Under the pieces are notes generated by a model. The model was not told where the DNA came from and did no database searches. It worked only from the letters and a program-made list of their open reading frames with translations. Below are positions 17,695-25,369 of a stretch of 64,000 nucleotides of DNA, piece by piece. Numbering within the stretch: the stretch's first letter is position 1; each line of letters opens with the position of its first letter. The position numbers were made by a program, and so were the translations under genes. Source of the DNA: an uncultured Clostridia bacterium (GTDB taxonomy: Bacteria; Bacillota; Clostridia; Peptostreptococcales; Anaerovoracaceae). The stretch spans positions 124,001 through 188,000 of the forward strand of contig CALCEY010000012.1 in assembly GCA_937900415.1 (NCBI GenBank). Direction: 5' to 3'.

Positions 17695-18402
17695 ATGAAA
17701 AGTATAAAAACTATGTTATCATCACCAAAGAAAATCGCATTGTTTGCCACCTGCGCCGTCCTGATAATCGGAATAATCGCCTTTTCTGTATTGTATAGCG
17801 TAGGCGCCATTTCAAACAATCAGGGCATCGGCCTTGAAAAGGCTACCAACGTTGCATTGAAGGACGCAGGGTTTGGAGAATCTGAGGTTACAGGGCTCAG
17901 AGGGCACTACGACCGCGAAGACAATTTGAAGGTCTATGAAATTGAATTTTATGCCGACGGATTTGAATACGACTACGTTATATCCGCTGATAATGGTACA
18001 ATTTTAGAAAGCAACCGCGAACGTACAGTTCAAAACCCCGGAATTCCTTACGAGGATGACTCTTCACAGCATCAATCAGACGATAACGCCCCGGACAATA
18101 ACTCTCAGGATCTGCAGCCGGATACAAAACCGCAGCAGCCGGATTCCCAGTCACAGCAGCAAACTTCCAAGCCGCAGACTGATTCTCAGTATATAGGAAC
18201 AGATAGGGCAAAGGAAATTGCTCTCAGCCATTCCGGAGTCTCTGCTTCTTCCGCTACCTTTACAAAAACGAAACTCGACAGAGACGACGGCATGTATTTA
18301 TACGAAATAGAGTTCCATGCCGGAAACCTTGAATATGAATATGAAATAAACGCGCTTACCGGTGACGTGGTAAAATTTGAAACAGAAAGCATATATGATT
18401 AA
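17695..18402 (+). CDS. Membrane-anchored protein with two PepSY domains
   Basis: A 235-aa secreted or membrane-tethered protein. The N-terminal hydrophobic segment (about 13-38) is followed by one PepSY repeat (about 50-110). A Gln/Pro/Ser/Asp-rich linker (about 115-160) leads to a second PepSY repeat ending in ALTGDVVKFETES. Both repeats show the YEIEFHAGNLEYEYEINALTG-like core. PepSY domains are often thought to inhibit or bind peptidases, but the role here is unknown. It lies behind a response-regulator-type box and probably reports on or feeds back to the adjacent two-component system, which is inferred. A strong terminator follows. Confidence 0.88.
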   Translation: MKSIKTMLSSPKKIALFATCAVLIIGIIAFSVLYSVGAISNNQGIGLEKATNVALKDAGFGESEVTGLRGHYDREDNLKVYEIEFYADGFEYDYVISADNGTILESNRERTVQNPGIPYEDDSSQHQSDDNAPDNNSQDLQPDTKPQQPDSQSQQQTSKPQTDSQYIGTDRAKEIALSHSGVSASSATFTKTKLDRDDGMYLYEIEFHAGNLEYEYEINALTGDVVKFETESIYD

Positions 18403-18472
18403 AAAATGAATCTCCAGGAACGTAAGCCGGCAAAAAAGCATAAAAAACCAGATATGGCCATAGCATCACAAA

Positions 18473-18516
18473 AGAGAACATGTATCAGCTTAAAGCTGAT
18501 ACATGTTCTCTTTTTC
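18473..18516 (+). terminator. Strong intrinsic terminator after the PepSY gene
   Basis: A 19-bp perfect stem (18473-18491 with 18493-18511), with the loop formed by central bases, is followed by TTTTT on the plus strand. Confidence 0.92.
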
Positions 18517-18624
18517 CACTTTTTTCACATCTGTACTTAAAAAACTCTTTCCCGCAACGCCGCCGGAGAAGAAATTCGAACATAAAACAATTGCCATTAT
18601 CTTATACTTGGTAATAACATTTTA

Positions 18625-18665
18625 GCAAAAACGACAAACATGCGCTACCGAAGGGTAGCGCATGT
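18625..18665 (-). terminator. Intrinsic terminator of the CoA-transferase gene
   Basis: ACATGCGCTACC (18638-18649) pairs perfectly with GGTAGCGCATGT (18654-18665). The minus strand continues TTGTCGTTTTTGC. It lies about 90 bases beyond the CoA-transferase stop. Confidence 0.85.
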
Positions 18666-18757
18666 AGTTCAGCCGGCAAAGCAGCTCCAACACAATTCAG
18701 AATCGCCGCTTTTCCCAAAGCCCTGTCATTCCGCTGCAATTTATCCATTTAAGCCCC

Positions 18758-20113
18758 TTACAACAGCTTGCTTGTATTTTTCCAAATCCCCATTTTTTCA
18801 GCATCTTTTATCAGCTGTTCTCTGAAGTCCGGATGGGCGATTCCAATGAGAAGCTCAGCCCTTTCCCATGTGGTTTTCCCCTTTAAATCTGCCGCTCCAT
18901 ACTCGGTCACAATAAAATTCGTAGCCATACGCGGCGTAGTTACGATAGCTCCTGGAGCAAGCGTCGCTGAAATCAACGATTCAGTCTCTCCCCTGGCATT
19001 TACTCTGGTGGACGGCGTGCATAGGAAACTCTGGCCTCCATCTGACTGAAAAGCTCCGAGTACGAAGTCAAGCTGGCCTCCCGTCCCGCTTATTTGTCTG
19101 TGTCCGGCTGATTCCGAGCATACCTGCCCGTAAAGGTCTACCTGAATACAGCTGTTCACAGAAACAAAATTATTTATCTGTGAAATAGTTGCAATAGAAT
19201 TCACATAATCCACAGGGGCATTACAGCAGATAGGATTATCGTCTATAAAATCATAAAGCTTTCTGCTGCCGCCTGCAAAGGTATAAACAGCCTTACCTCT
19301 GTCAATAGGCTTATTTCCTGTAAGCTTTCCTGCTTCAAATAAATCTACATAAGCATCTGTGAACATTTCCGTATGGGCATTGATATTTCTTAAATCAGAA
19401 TCTGCGATCATCTGTCCTATACAAAGCGGCAGACTTCCTATTCCCAGCTGCAGCGTGCTGTGACTTTTTATCTTCTCCACAACATGGGCCGCAATTTTTC
19501 GGTCTATCTCAGAAGGCTCTTTTTCCGGAAGCTCTGCCAAGGGACTGTTGCTTCCCTCCACAACATAATCTATTCCGTACAGATTCAGCTGCGTCTGATA
19601 GCCATGGGCTATCGGCATGTTGCGGTTCACCTCGACTATTATTTTCTTAGCCGATTTTATTACTCCCCACATATCTGCAACCTGAGGCCCGAGATTGAAA
19701 TTTCCGTGCTCATCCATAGGAGCAACCTGGAACATAGCAATGTCTATGTCATTGTTATTGTTTATCCATAAAAACGGAAGTTCACAGAACATCATAGGGA
19801 TATACCAGCATCTGCCTTCTTTCGACATCATTCTGTCATTACCGCTGAAATGTGCCGAAGCGAATCTTACCTGATCATTGCTTTTAGTCGCTAAGAAAGT
19901 TTCAAAAGGCTTTTCTCTTATAGCCACTGTACTTATAACCGTTATATCTTTCAATTCGTCGGCGCGCTCAGCTATCGCTTTATCTATATCCACAATAGAA
20001 CCGCATCCAAGCCCAAAGTGCAACCTGTCTCCCGTTTTAATCATCTGAGCGGCTTGCTCGGCAGTAATCAATTTTTTCTTATACTCTTCTTTTAAATTAG
20101 ATACCTTATACAT
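18758..20113 (-). CDS. Acyl-CoA:acetate CoA-transferase family (AbfT/But-like)
   Basis: A 451-aa CoA-transferase of the acetyl-CoA hydrolase/4-hydroxybutyrate CoA-transferase family. It moves CoA between short acyl-CoAs and acetate. The N-terminal half starts around ITAEQAAQMIKTGDRLHFGLGCG. The C-terminal half has the catalytic glutamate in QVCSESAGH and the glycine-rich GTGGQLDFVLGAFQSDGGQ, then TPRMATNFIVTEYGAADLKGKT. In an ornithine fermenter it could end butyrate or another short-chain acid branch, but the acyl group cannot be assigned from sequence. It has its own sigma-A promoter, a 150-base leader with a tandem repeat, and its own terminator. Confidence 0.88.
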   Translation of the reverse strand: MYKVSNLKEEYKKKLITAEQAAQMIKTGDRLHFGLGCGSIVDIDKAIAERADELKDITVISTVAIREKPFETFLATKSNDQVRFASAHFSGNDRMMSKEGRCWYIPMMFCELPFLWINNNNDIDIAMFQVAPMDEHGNFNLGPQVADMWGVIKSAKKIIVEVNRNMPIAHGYQTQLNLYGIDYVVEGSNSPLAELPEKEPSEIDRKIAAHVVEKIKSHSTLQLGIGSLPLCIGQMIADSDLRNINAHTEMFTDAYVDLFEAGKLTGNKPIDRGKAVYTFAGGSRKLYDFIDDNPICCNAPVDYVNSIATISQINNFVSVNSCIQVDLYGQVCSESAGHRQISGTGGQLDFVLGAFQSDGGQSFLCTPSTRVNARGETESLISATLAPGAIVTTPRMATNFIVTEYGAADLKGKTTWERAELLIGIAHPDFREQLIKDAEKMGIWKNTSKLL

Positions 20114-20137
20114 TAGCTACCCCATTTTACTTTCTTC

Positions 20138-20214
20138 AAAATATCCTCCGCATGGCTGCCCGCACTCCGAAATTAAAATATCCTCCGCATGGCGCATGCT
20201 TTCCGAAATTAAAA
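20138..20214. repeat. Two-copy tandem repeat in the CoA-transferase leader
   Basis: AAAATATCCTCCGCATGG occurs at 20138-20155 and 20175-20192. CCGAAATTAAAA follows each copy (20167-20178, 20203-20214), giving a period of 36-37 bp. On the minus strand each copy contains a GGAGG ribosome-site-like motif. Confidence 0.75.
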
Positions 20215-20273
20215 CATTACGATTAAATTGCTCAAAGGCCTCGTTATTGTTAGCTTTTTAACAATTATTTTTC

Positions 20274-20302
20274 ATTATACACTAAAAATTTAAAAATAAC
20301 AA
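20274..20302 (-). promoter_or_regulatory. Sigma-A promoter of the CoA-transferase gene
   Basis: On the minus strand -35 TTGTTA (20297-20302), a 17-base spacer and -10 TATAAT (20274-20279). Transcription would start near 20267, giving a leader of about 150 bases. Confidence 0.75.
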
Positions 20303-20434
20303 CAAAAAAATCTATTATTTTTCTGCAAAAGATGATATTATATATAGGGTAAAAGTTTTAAGCCACTTTCATCAAAAGATGTATTTCTTTTGCAGCTTAT
20401 CGGATTATCACCGCGGCTTCTCAAAACTTAATAT

Positions 20435-20509
20435 GTCTCCGTAGTTAAATGGATATAACAGTGCTCTCCTAAAGCATAGTTGGCGGTTCGATTCCGCCCG
20501 GGGATACCA
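20435..20509 (+). tRNA. tRNA-Arg (anticodon CCU)
   Basis: Full cloverleaf. The acceptor GTCTCCG pairs with CGGGGAT (with G-U pairs). The anticodon stem is GTGCT/AGCAT with loop CTCCTAA, giving anticodon CCT. The T arm is GGCGG-TTCGATT-CCGCC. CCA is encoded at 20507-20509. A terminator follows at once. Confidence 0.95.
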
Positions 20510-20510
20510 T

Positions 20511-20552
20511 AAAAACGCTGTGACCCTCTAATAAGGGGCACAGCGTTTTTAT
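20511..20552 (+). terminator. Terminator of tRNA-Arg
   Basis: AAAAACGCTGTG (20511-20522) pairs with CACAGCGTTTTT (20539-20550), with an inner CCCT/AGGG. The T-run is on the plus strand. Confidence 0.9.
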
Positions 20553-20686
20553 TAGCTTTAACTATGAAATACAACAAGGCGTGCCACGCGAGAGCGGAAA
20601 CTGTTTTCAAAGCTCTCTTTGGTGACATTATCACTGTAATATGATGAAACAAGTTGTATTATAAGAAAAAAAGGAGGATATGACTT

Positions 20687-20989
20687 ATGGAAATGTTAAT
20701 AGATAAAAAATTAAAAGCCGAAGCCGGCGCTACCGGAGAAAAATTCATACAGATATATACACAAATCTGCGGAGGCTGAGCAGGAACGTTCGTGAACGTA
20801 CTGGCAAGGTTTGTCAGCAAAGAAGACGCCGAAGAGCTCAAACATAAAGGATATTACTGCAAGGAGCAGGACGGCATTGAAGTCCTGATACCACGCCGCG
20901 GAATTTCATTAAACGATAAAGTTTATCTGGGTCTCTCGAGATTCTTATGGGCGAAAAATATAATCGTAAGAGGAATGACCGCCGTATAA
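20687..20989 (+). CDS. Small selenoprotein with CxxU motif (in-frame UGA)
   Basis: A 100-residue protein if the in-frame TGA at 20777-20779 is read as selenocysteine 31, in the motif Cys28-Gly-Gly-Sec31. AAGGAGG lies 9 bases before the ATG. The reading frame is open on both sides of the TGA, and the part after it (DGIEVLIPRRGISLNDKVYLGLSRFLWAKNIIVRGM) is well formed. It resembles the small HesB-like / 'CC/Se motif' selenoprotein group of Clostridia, as I recall it. CxxU implies a thiol/selenol redox function; the partner is unknown. A hairpin with GU in its loop follows the UGA. The gene lies between tRNA-Arg and the thiol-redox genes. Confidence 0.88.
20777..20805 (+). promoter_or_regulatory. 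UGA codon with bacterial SECIS-like hairpin
   Basis: Directly after the UGA, CAG/CTG (20781-20783 with 20801-20803) and, beyond a small internal loop, ACGTT/AACGT (20786-20790 with 20795-20799) close a CGTG loop. Bacterial SECIS elements lie immediately 3' of the UGA with GU in the apical loop, as here. Confidence 0.8.
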
Positions 20990-21147
20990 AAAATATTTTT
21001 TGTAAAGGATTGTATGCTTAAAATCCGTGCTTTCCGGATAATTACAGAGAAGACAATACGAAAATAAACAATCCGATAATCGAACGGTCTCATAATTTAG
21101 CAGACCATGTGTTTCCATACAACTTCATTATAAAAATCCTGATAGAA

Positions 21148-21178
21148 CAAGGGCTCCCTCTAAAAGCGGGAGCTCTTG
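21148..21178. terminator. Hairpin between convergent genes
   Basis: CAAGGGCTCCC (21148-21158) pairs with GGGAGCTCTTG (21168-21178) with one mismatch. A T-rich tract follows on the plus strand after a short gap. It probably ends the selenoprotein transcript. Confidence 0.55.
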
Positions 21179-21199
21179 TCTGCAATTTCTTTTTTTCTG

Positions 21200-21763
21200 T
21201 TATTTCAGTTTCAGGCCGTCGCTAAAGGCTTCTCCGACACGTTCGCCCACCTTGTAATAGCCATGGGTGTATGGATCGAAAGCAATAGCGTTGACAAGAG
21301 ACATATCAAGCTTTCCGTCCGGCATAATGCTTTCATCAGCTGTAATATTCAAAACTTTTCCGATAACGCCGCAACCGTATTCATTCTTCTGATACTCAAT
21401 GTACTTACATTCCAGGCATAGCGGAAACTCGTTGATGACAGGAGCATCTACGGTTTCTGCCTTGCCGCCTGTAAGGCCGGATTTTTTCAGCTTATTCGTA
21501 ATGTCATTGCCCGATTCTATTCCAAAGTAATCAGCTTCTGCTACATGGGCAGCATCGGCAATGCTTACCGTGAAGGCGCCTCTTTCCTTTATATTTTTGA
21601 CCGTCTTATGAGTTTCTGTAAGGTTAAGGGCAACCGTTCCTCTCTCCTGCATCATTCCCCATGCGGCGTTCATGACATTTACGCTTCCGTCTTCATTATA
21701 AGTAGCGACCATCAGAACCGGCATCGGGAAAATGCCCTCGGTAATATTCAGTTTTTTTCTCAT
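21200..21763 (-). CDS. Flavin reductase family protein (FMN-binding split barrel)
   Basis: A 187-aa FMN-binding split-barrel protein. The start with MPVLMVATYNEDGSVNVMNAAWGMMQ matches the family, in which this region holds the flavin phosphate. Further conserved parts are LNLTETHKTVKNIKERGAFTVS and the C-terminal NAIAFDPYTHGYYKVGE. Many clostridial members are small flavoproteins with no proven substrate; electron transfer to an unknown partner is the usual reading. It is divergent from the next hypothetical gene, with overlapping promoters around a TTGACA-N9-TGTCAA palindrome. Confidence 0.88.
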   Translation of the reverse strand: MRKKLNITEGIFPMPVLMVATYNEDGSVNVMNAAWGMMQERGTVALNLTETHKTVKNIKERGAFTVSIADAAHVAEADYFGIESGNDITNKLKKSGLTGGKAETVDAPVINEFPLCLECKYIEYQKNEYGCGVIGKVLNITADESIMPDGKLDMSLVNAIAFDPYTHGYYKVGERVGEAFSDGLKLK

Positions 21764-21781
21764 AAAAGCACCTCTTTTCTA

Positions 21782-21817
21782 CAGATATGTTGACAACCTC
21801 ACGATGTCAAATATAAT
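21782..21817. promoter_or_regulatory. Overlapping divergent promoters with shared operator
   Basis: Plus strand: TTGACA (21790-21795), a 16-base spacer, TATAAT (21812-21817). Minus strand: TTGACA (21805-21810), a 17-base spacer, TATCTG (21782-21787). The two -35 boxes are the arms of one palindrome TTGACA-N9-TGTCAA, so only one polymerase or one repressor could occupy the site at a time. Confidence 0.72.
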
Positions 21818-21919
21818 TATAATCAGTAGCTTGGAAATTAACAAGTGCTGATGCTTGCGCATGTTATCCATATGAAACTTTAGCCCGCAGGTCTATGGGA
21901 AAGAAAAGGAGAAGAAAAA

Positions 21920-22525
21920 ATGACGGCACAAATCGGCGACACCTTAAAATTTCAAGACAGGGAGTTTTCAATCGTTGCAATGAAGCCTCCTCTACAGTTT
22001 TATCCCGAAAAATACAATATCACGCCGGAAATGATCTGCACTGCATGCAGAAAAGGCTTCTGGTGCAGCTATAACATATCGGACGGCAGCCTTTCTCTGG
22101 AGGATTTGTATATAAACTCAAAAAATAATTTTTATCCTGAAATCGAAGGTGTTTTTCCGCAGCCAAGCGACGGGACAAAAATTATTGATTATATGTTTCA
22201 CCATTTGTATAAGAACCTCAATATTAAAATATTGTATTCAGGAAAAATACTTGCAGGCGATGAATTTATTTCAGATTATTATATTCACATGGGTTATCAA
22301 AGACCATGGGCATACAAAACGCTGAAAGAGCTTGTATTTAAGTACGGAGAGCTCGTGGAGATCAACGACCAGAGTCAATTTGCGGCAAATATGAGGGAAA
22401 GGATAGACAACGATAAGGATTTTTGCAAAAATCTGCGGGAAAGCGGCGAAGACGCCTCAAAGTTCATAAACGATAGTTTTTCCCTTGATTACAAAACAAA
22501 AGCCTGGTGGCTTGAGAATAATTAA
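21920..22525 (+). CDS. Conserved-looking protein of unknown function
   Basis: A 201-aa soluble protein with no signal peptide or membrane segment. I do not recognise the family with confidence. Visible features are a Cys pair (ICTACRKGFWCSY), a middle aromatic region (YYIHMGYQRPWAYKTLKELVFKYGEL) and a charged C-terminal helix. The layout (a short 'regulated quantity' N-terminus, then a LEDLYI strand) is like small proteins found beside toxin/immunity or SMI1-type genes, but that is weak. GGAGAAG precedes the ATG. It is driven by its own promoter at 21790-21817, divergent from the flavin reductase gene. Confidence 0.75.
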   Translation: MTAQIGDTLKFQDREFSIVAMKPPLQFYPEKYNITPEMICTACRKGFWCSYNISDGSLSLEDLYINSKNNFYPEIEGVFPQPSDGTKIIDYMFHHLYKNLNIKILYSGKILAGDEFISDYYIHMGYQRPWAYKTLKELVFKYGELVEINDQSQFAANMRERIDNDKDFCKNLRESGEDASKFINDSFSLDYKTKAWWLENN

Positions 22526-22568
22526 AGGCAAGACGCTTCATCGCAGCTAAGCTTCAACAAAATTAAAA

Positions 22569-22643
22569 GGCAGAAAGCTCGCCAAAGGCTTATAAAAGCT
22601 TCACGATCAGCAACTGCTTTTGCTCGCTCTTGCGCTTTCTGCC
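22569..22643. terminator. Bidirectional terminator, large-loop stem
   Basis: GGCAGAAAGC (22569-22578) pairs with GCTTTCTGCC (22634-22643), with an inner AAGCTT-type hairpin. The minus strand continues TTTTAATTTTG. It separates two convergent genes. Confidence 0.65.
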
Positions 22644-22685
22644 CAATTGTTTCTTTCTCACAGAAAGGCTTCTTTGCCCTTTTGC

Positions 22686-23279
22686 TTATTTAATCATATC
22701 TATGCCCTTTCTAAGCGTCTGCTCGTCAATTGCGCCTGTCGCTCTGGCAATGAGATGACCCTCTTCATCAATAAAAAATGTCATCGGAATTGAATAAGCT
22801 CCGTAAATGTTGACCGCCTCGTTATCAAGGTCGTAGAACACAGGAAGAGAAAATCCCTGCTCCTTTATATAAGCTTCGGCCGTCTCCTTTGTTTCGCGGG
22901 AGCCGTCAGTCAGATTTACCATCATAAATTGGATTTCATCGCCGAGCTCCTTATATACTTTATCAAAATCCGGCATTTCCATCTTGCACGGACCGCACCA
23001 GCTGGCCCAGAAATTGATAATCACAGGCTTACCGAGATAATCCGAAAGGCCTTTTTTATTTCCTTCTTCGTCATATACCTTAAAATCAGGAGCTTTTGTT
23101 TTTTCCTCCGTCTTTTCATCACCTGCTTGCTCTTGCCCGTTTTCGCTCTGCTTTTCATCCTGCGCTGCAAGCTGTTCCCTTGCAGCTCCGTCGCTTAATT
23201 TATTGTACAGAACATATGCCCCGGCAAGAATCAGGACGAATACGAGCGCTATTATTATAAATTTCTTTTTACTGTTCAT
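22686..23279 (-). CDS. TlpA/ResA-like extracytoplasmic thioredoxin
   Basis: A 197-aa membrane-anchored thiol-disulfide reductase. An N-terminal membrane anchor (about 7-27) is followed by a charged, Glu/Gln-rich linker (about 30-65). The thioredoxin fold has active site FWASWCGPCKMEMPDF and the cis-proline region SIPMTFFID. It faces outward and would be kept reduced by the CcdA protein encoded 8 bases upstream. With trxB and a cytoplasmic thioredoxin upstream it forms a complete route for electrons across the membrane. Its target proteins are unknown; no cytochrome c genes are in the window. Confidence 0.92.
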   Translation of the reverse strand: MNSKKKFIIIALVFVLILAGAYVLYNKLSDGAAREQLAAQDEKQSENGQEQAGDEKTEEKTKAPDFKVYDEEGNKKGLSDYLGKPVIINFWASWCGPCKMEMPDFDKVYKELGDEIQFMMVNLTDGSRETKETAEAYIKEQGFSLPVFYDLDNEAVNIYGAYSIPMTFFIDEEGHLIARATGAIDEQTLRKGIDMIK

Positions 23280-23287
23280 AAAACCTC

Positions 23288-23950
23288 CTAACTGAGAAGC
23301 CCAAGCAGTTTACCCATGGTTCCCGTGGCCATGAGAATTCCTGTAAAAATCAGTAAGCCGCCGCTTACCCAATTTATTATGCGGTAATTTTTCTTAATCC
23401 AGTCAAAAGCAGTTTTGAGCCTGTCTATGAGCACTGCGCTTACCATGAACGGAATACCGAGGCCTAAGGAATATGTAAAAAGCATCAATATTCCCTCTGC
23501 CACGTGCCCCTGCTGAGACGCCAGCATAAGCGCAGAGCCCAGGAACACACCTACGCATGGAGTCCAACCTATTGAAAAAATCATTCCAAACAGCAGAGAC
23601 GAAAAAAAGCCCAGATTATCCGTTTTAGCAGAAAGACCGGATCCTTTGAAGAGATTGAGTTTGATTACACCTAAGAAGCTCAGTCCGAAAAAGACAACTA
23701 TCACTCCGGATATTATATTTACCGCTGTCTGATATTCTTTTAAAAAGCTTCCTACAGTCCCTGCCAGCGCACCCATAATCATGAACACGGCAGTAAATCC
23801 AAGAACAAAGCCCGAAGCGCATAAAAGCGTCTTCTTTGTCTTTCTCTGTGCTCCTCCTGCAAAGTACGAAACATATATAGGAAGCATGGGCAAAAGACAT
23901 GGTGAAATAAAAGTGATTATTCCTTCCAAAAAGGAAATGAGATATTGCAT
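23288..23950 (-). CDS. ccdA: CcdA-type thiol electron-transfer membrane protein
   Basis: A 220-aa polytopic protein with six hydrophobic helices that relays electrons from cytoplasmic thioredoxin to outward-facing thioredoxins. The two conserved cysteines lie in transmembrane contexts, FISPCLLPMLP and GWTPCVGVFLG, typical of CcdA/DsbD-gamma. It is encoded between trxB and the TlpA-like gene, and these are its expected electron donor and acceptor. Confidence 0.94.
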   Translation of the reverse strand: MQYLISFLEGIITFISPCLLPMLPIYVSYFAGGAQRKTKKTLLCASGFVLGFTAVFMIMGALAGTVGSFLKEYQTAVNIISGVIVVFFGLSFLGVIKLNLFKGSGLSAKTDNLGFFSSLLFGMIFSIGWTPCVGVFLGSALMLASQQGHVAEGILMLFTYSLGLGIPFMVSAVLIDRLKTAFDWIKKNYRIINWVSGGLLIFTGILMATGTMGKLLGLLS

Positions 23951-23989
23951 AAAAACGTTCCTCTCTTTTATACTCGCAGGAGGCGGGCA

Positions 23990-24913
23990 TTACTGCTCCG
24001 CCGCCAGATATTCCTCAGCAAAATGTACGGCCATAGCTCCGTCTGAAACGGCTGTAACCACCTGTCTCAGAGCCTTTGTTCTTACATCTCCCACGGCAAA
24101 CACACCGTCAACGTTTGTCTTTGTGGACTCATCAGCAATTATATACCCTGATTTATCCAGTGACAACCGGTCTTTTACAAGTTCGGTCGCCGGCTTTCTT
24201 CCTACGCTGATGAAGATTCCGTCACAGGAAATTTCCGATTCTTCGCCGTTTTTTACATTCTTCAGCCTTAGGCCTTTAACCTTGTCGTCGTGCAATATTT
24301 CAGACACTGTGCTGTTCCATTCAAACTCTACGTTCGGCGATGAAATCAACGCCTGATGATATACCTTTTCAGCTCTTAAGGTGTCTCTTCTGTGAATTAT
24401 GATTACCTTCTCGCATATACGCGAAAGCTGCATCGCATCGGCAACAGCCGTATTTCCTCCGCCTATGACAGCAACGGTCTTTCCCTTATAGAACATGCCA
24501 TCGCAGGCTGCGCAGTAATTTACTCCGCGTCCTGCAAGCTCCTTTTCTCCCTCAATTCCCAGCTCCCTCGGGGAAGCGCCGCTCGCAATCACTACGGTTT
24601 TTCCTTTATAGGTGCCTTCGCTGGTTTCTATGGTTTTTATTTTTCCAGAAAAATCAACGGAAAAAACTTCAGCAAGCTCAAATTCCGCACCGAACCGCTC
24701 TGCTCCTGCCTGCATCTTCTCTCCGAGAGAAAATCCGTCTATCCCCTCTTCAAATCCCGGATAATTGTCTATCTGCGAAGTGAGCGCCATCTGTCCGCCT
24801 GCCGAAAGCTTCTCGATAACGATAACTTTCATTCCGGCTCTTGCGGCGTATAATGCGGCTGTGCAGCCTCCCGGGCCTCCGCCTATTATTATCATATCGT
24901 AAATCTTTTCCAT
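23990..24913 (-). CDS. trxB: Thioredoxin-disulfide reductase
   Basis: A 307-aa NADPH-dependent (or ferredoxin-type flavin) thioredoxin reductase. The FAD site is GGGPGGCTAALYAARAG, the redox-active CxxC is NYCAACDGMFYKGK (about 134-142), the pyridine-nucleotide motif is IGGGNTAVADA, and the C-terminal FAD motif is VDGVFAVGDVRTK. It lies 18 bases downstream of a thioredoxin gene and upstream of ccdA, and is likely co-transcribed with both. Confidence 0.95.
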   Translation of the reverse strand: MEKIYDMIIIGGGPGGCTAALYAARAGMKVIVIEKLSAGGQMALTSQIDNYPGFEEGIDGFSLGEKMQAGAERFGAEFELAEVFSVDFSGKIKTIETSEGTYKGKTVVIASGASPRELGIEGEKELAGRGVNYCAACDGMFYKGKTVAVIGGGNTAVADAMQLSRICEKVIIIHRRDTLRAEKVYHQALISSPNVEFEWNSTVSEILHDDKVKGLRLKNVKNGEESEISCDGIFISVGRKPATELVKDRLSLDKSGYIIADESTKTNVDGVFAVGDVRTKALRQVVTAVSDGAMAVHFAEEYLAAEQ

Positions 24914-24931
24914 CTTTTTCCCTCAATTTCC

Positions 24932-25255
24932 TTATTTGTTCAGATTTTCTTCTATAAAAGCTTCCATCTTCGCCTTTGAATCCGGCGCTTCAAGCAGTGC
25001 TGCGGCCTTTCCGTCCTTATACAGAACAAGGCTTGGAACAACTTGAATCTTTTCCTGTTCCATTATCGCTTCCTCTTCATCTATATTTATCCTGCCTATC
25101 TGCAATTTTCCCTCGTACTGCTCTGCAATTTTCGAAAAAGCCGGCCCTATTCTTTTACAGTAAACGCACCACGGCGCCCAAAATTCGACAAGAAGTGCGC
25201 TTTCTCCGTTTAATTTCTCTTCAAAAATTTTTTTGTCCATGTCTAAAATATTCAT
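24932..25255 (-). CDS. Thioredoxin-family protein (WCVYC)
   Basis: A 107-aa thioredoxin-fold protein with active site FWAPWCVYCKRIG, atypical because Val-Tyr replaces Gly-Pro. The cis-Pro loop is VVPSLVLYKDG. The frame extends upstream to 25294, but GGAGAGG lies 8 bases before the ATG at 25255 and homology begins there, so I chose it. It is first in the operon trx-trxB-ccdA-tlpA and divergent from the Crp/Fnr-type gene. Confidence 0.9.
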   Translation of the reverse strand: MNILDMDKKIFEEKLNGESALLVEFWAPWCVYCKRIGPAFSKIAEQYEGKLQIGRINIDEEEAIMEQEKIQVVPSLVLYKDGKAAALLEAPDSKAKMEAFIEENLNK

Positions 25256-25315
25256 ATTTATTCCTCTCCGGCCATACCCGTTTAGTATCAGCATTTTTCT
25301 GATTTAAGAAAACGA

Positions 25316-25344
25316 TTGACACGGCCTGTTAAAATTCTTTATAC
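25316..25344 (+). promoter_or_regulatory. Promoter and operator of the Crp/Fnr gene
   Basis: TTGACA (25316-25321), a 17-base spacer and TTATAC (25339-25344). The -35 is one arm of the palindrome TTGACA-CGGCC-TGTTAA (25316-25332), a candidate site for the regulator itself. Confidence 0.75.
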
Positions 25345-25369
25345 TCAAACTTGAAAGAAGGTTTTTATT

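Noticed and set aside
20138..20214. CRISPR-like repeats
   Set aside because: Only two copies, adjacent and with no spacers of uniform length, and no cas genes nearby.
20777..20779. UGA as a nonsense mutation making a pseudogene
   Set aside because: The frame continues for 70 well-formed codons, a SECIS-like hairpin follows, and the CGGU context is functional-looking. Read-through as selenocysteine is simpler.
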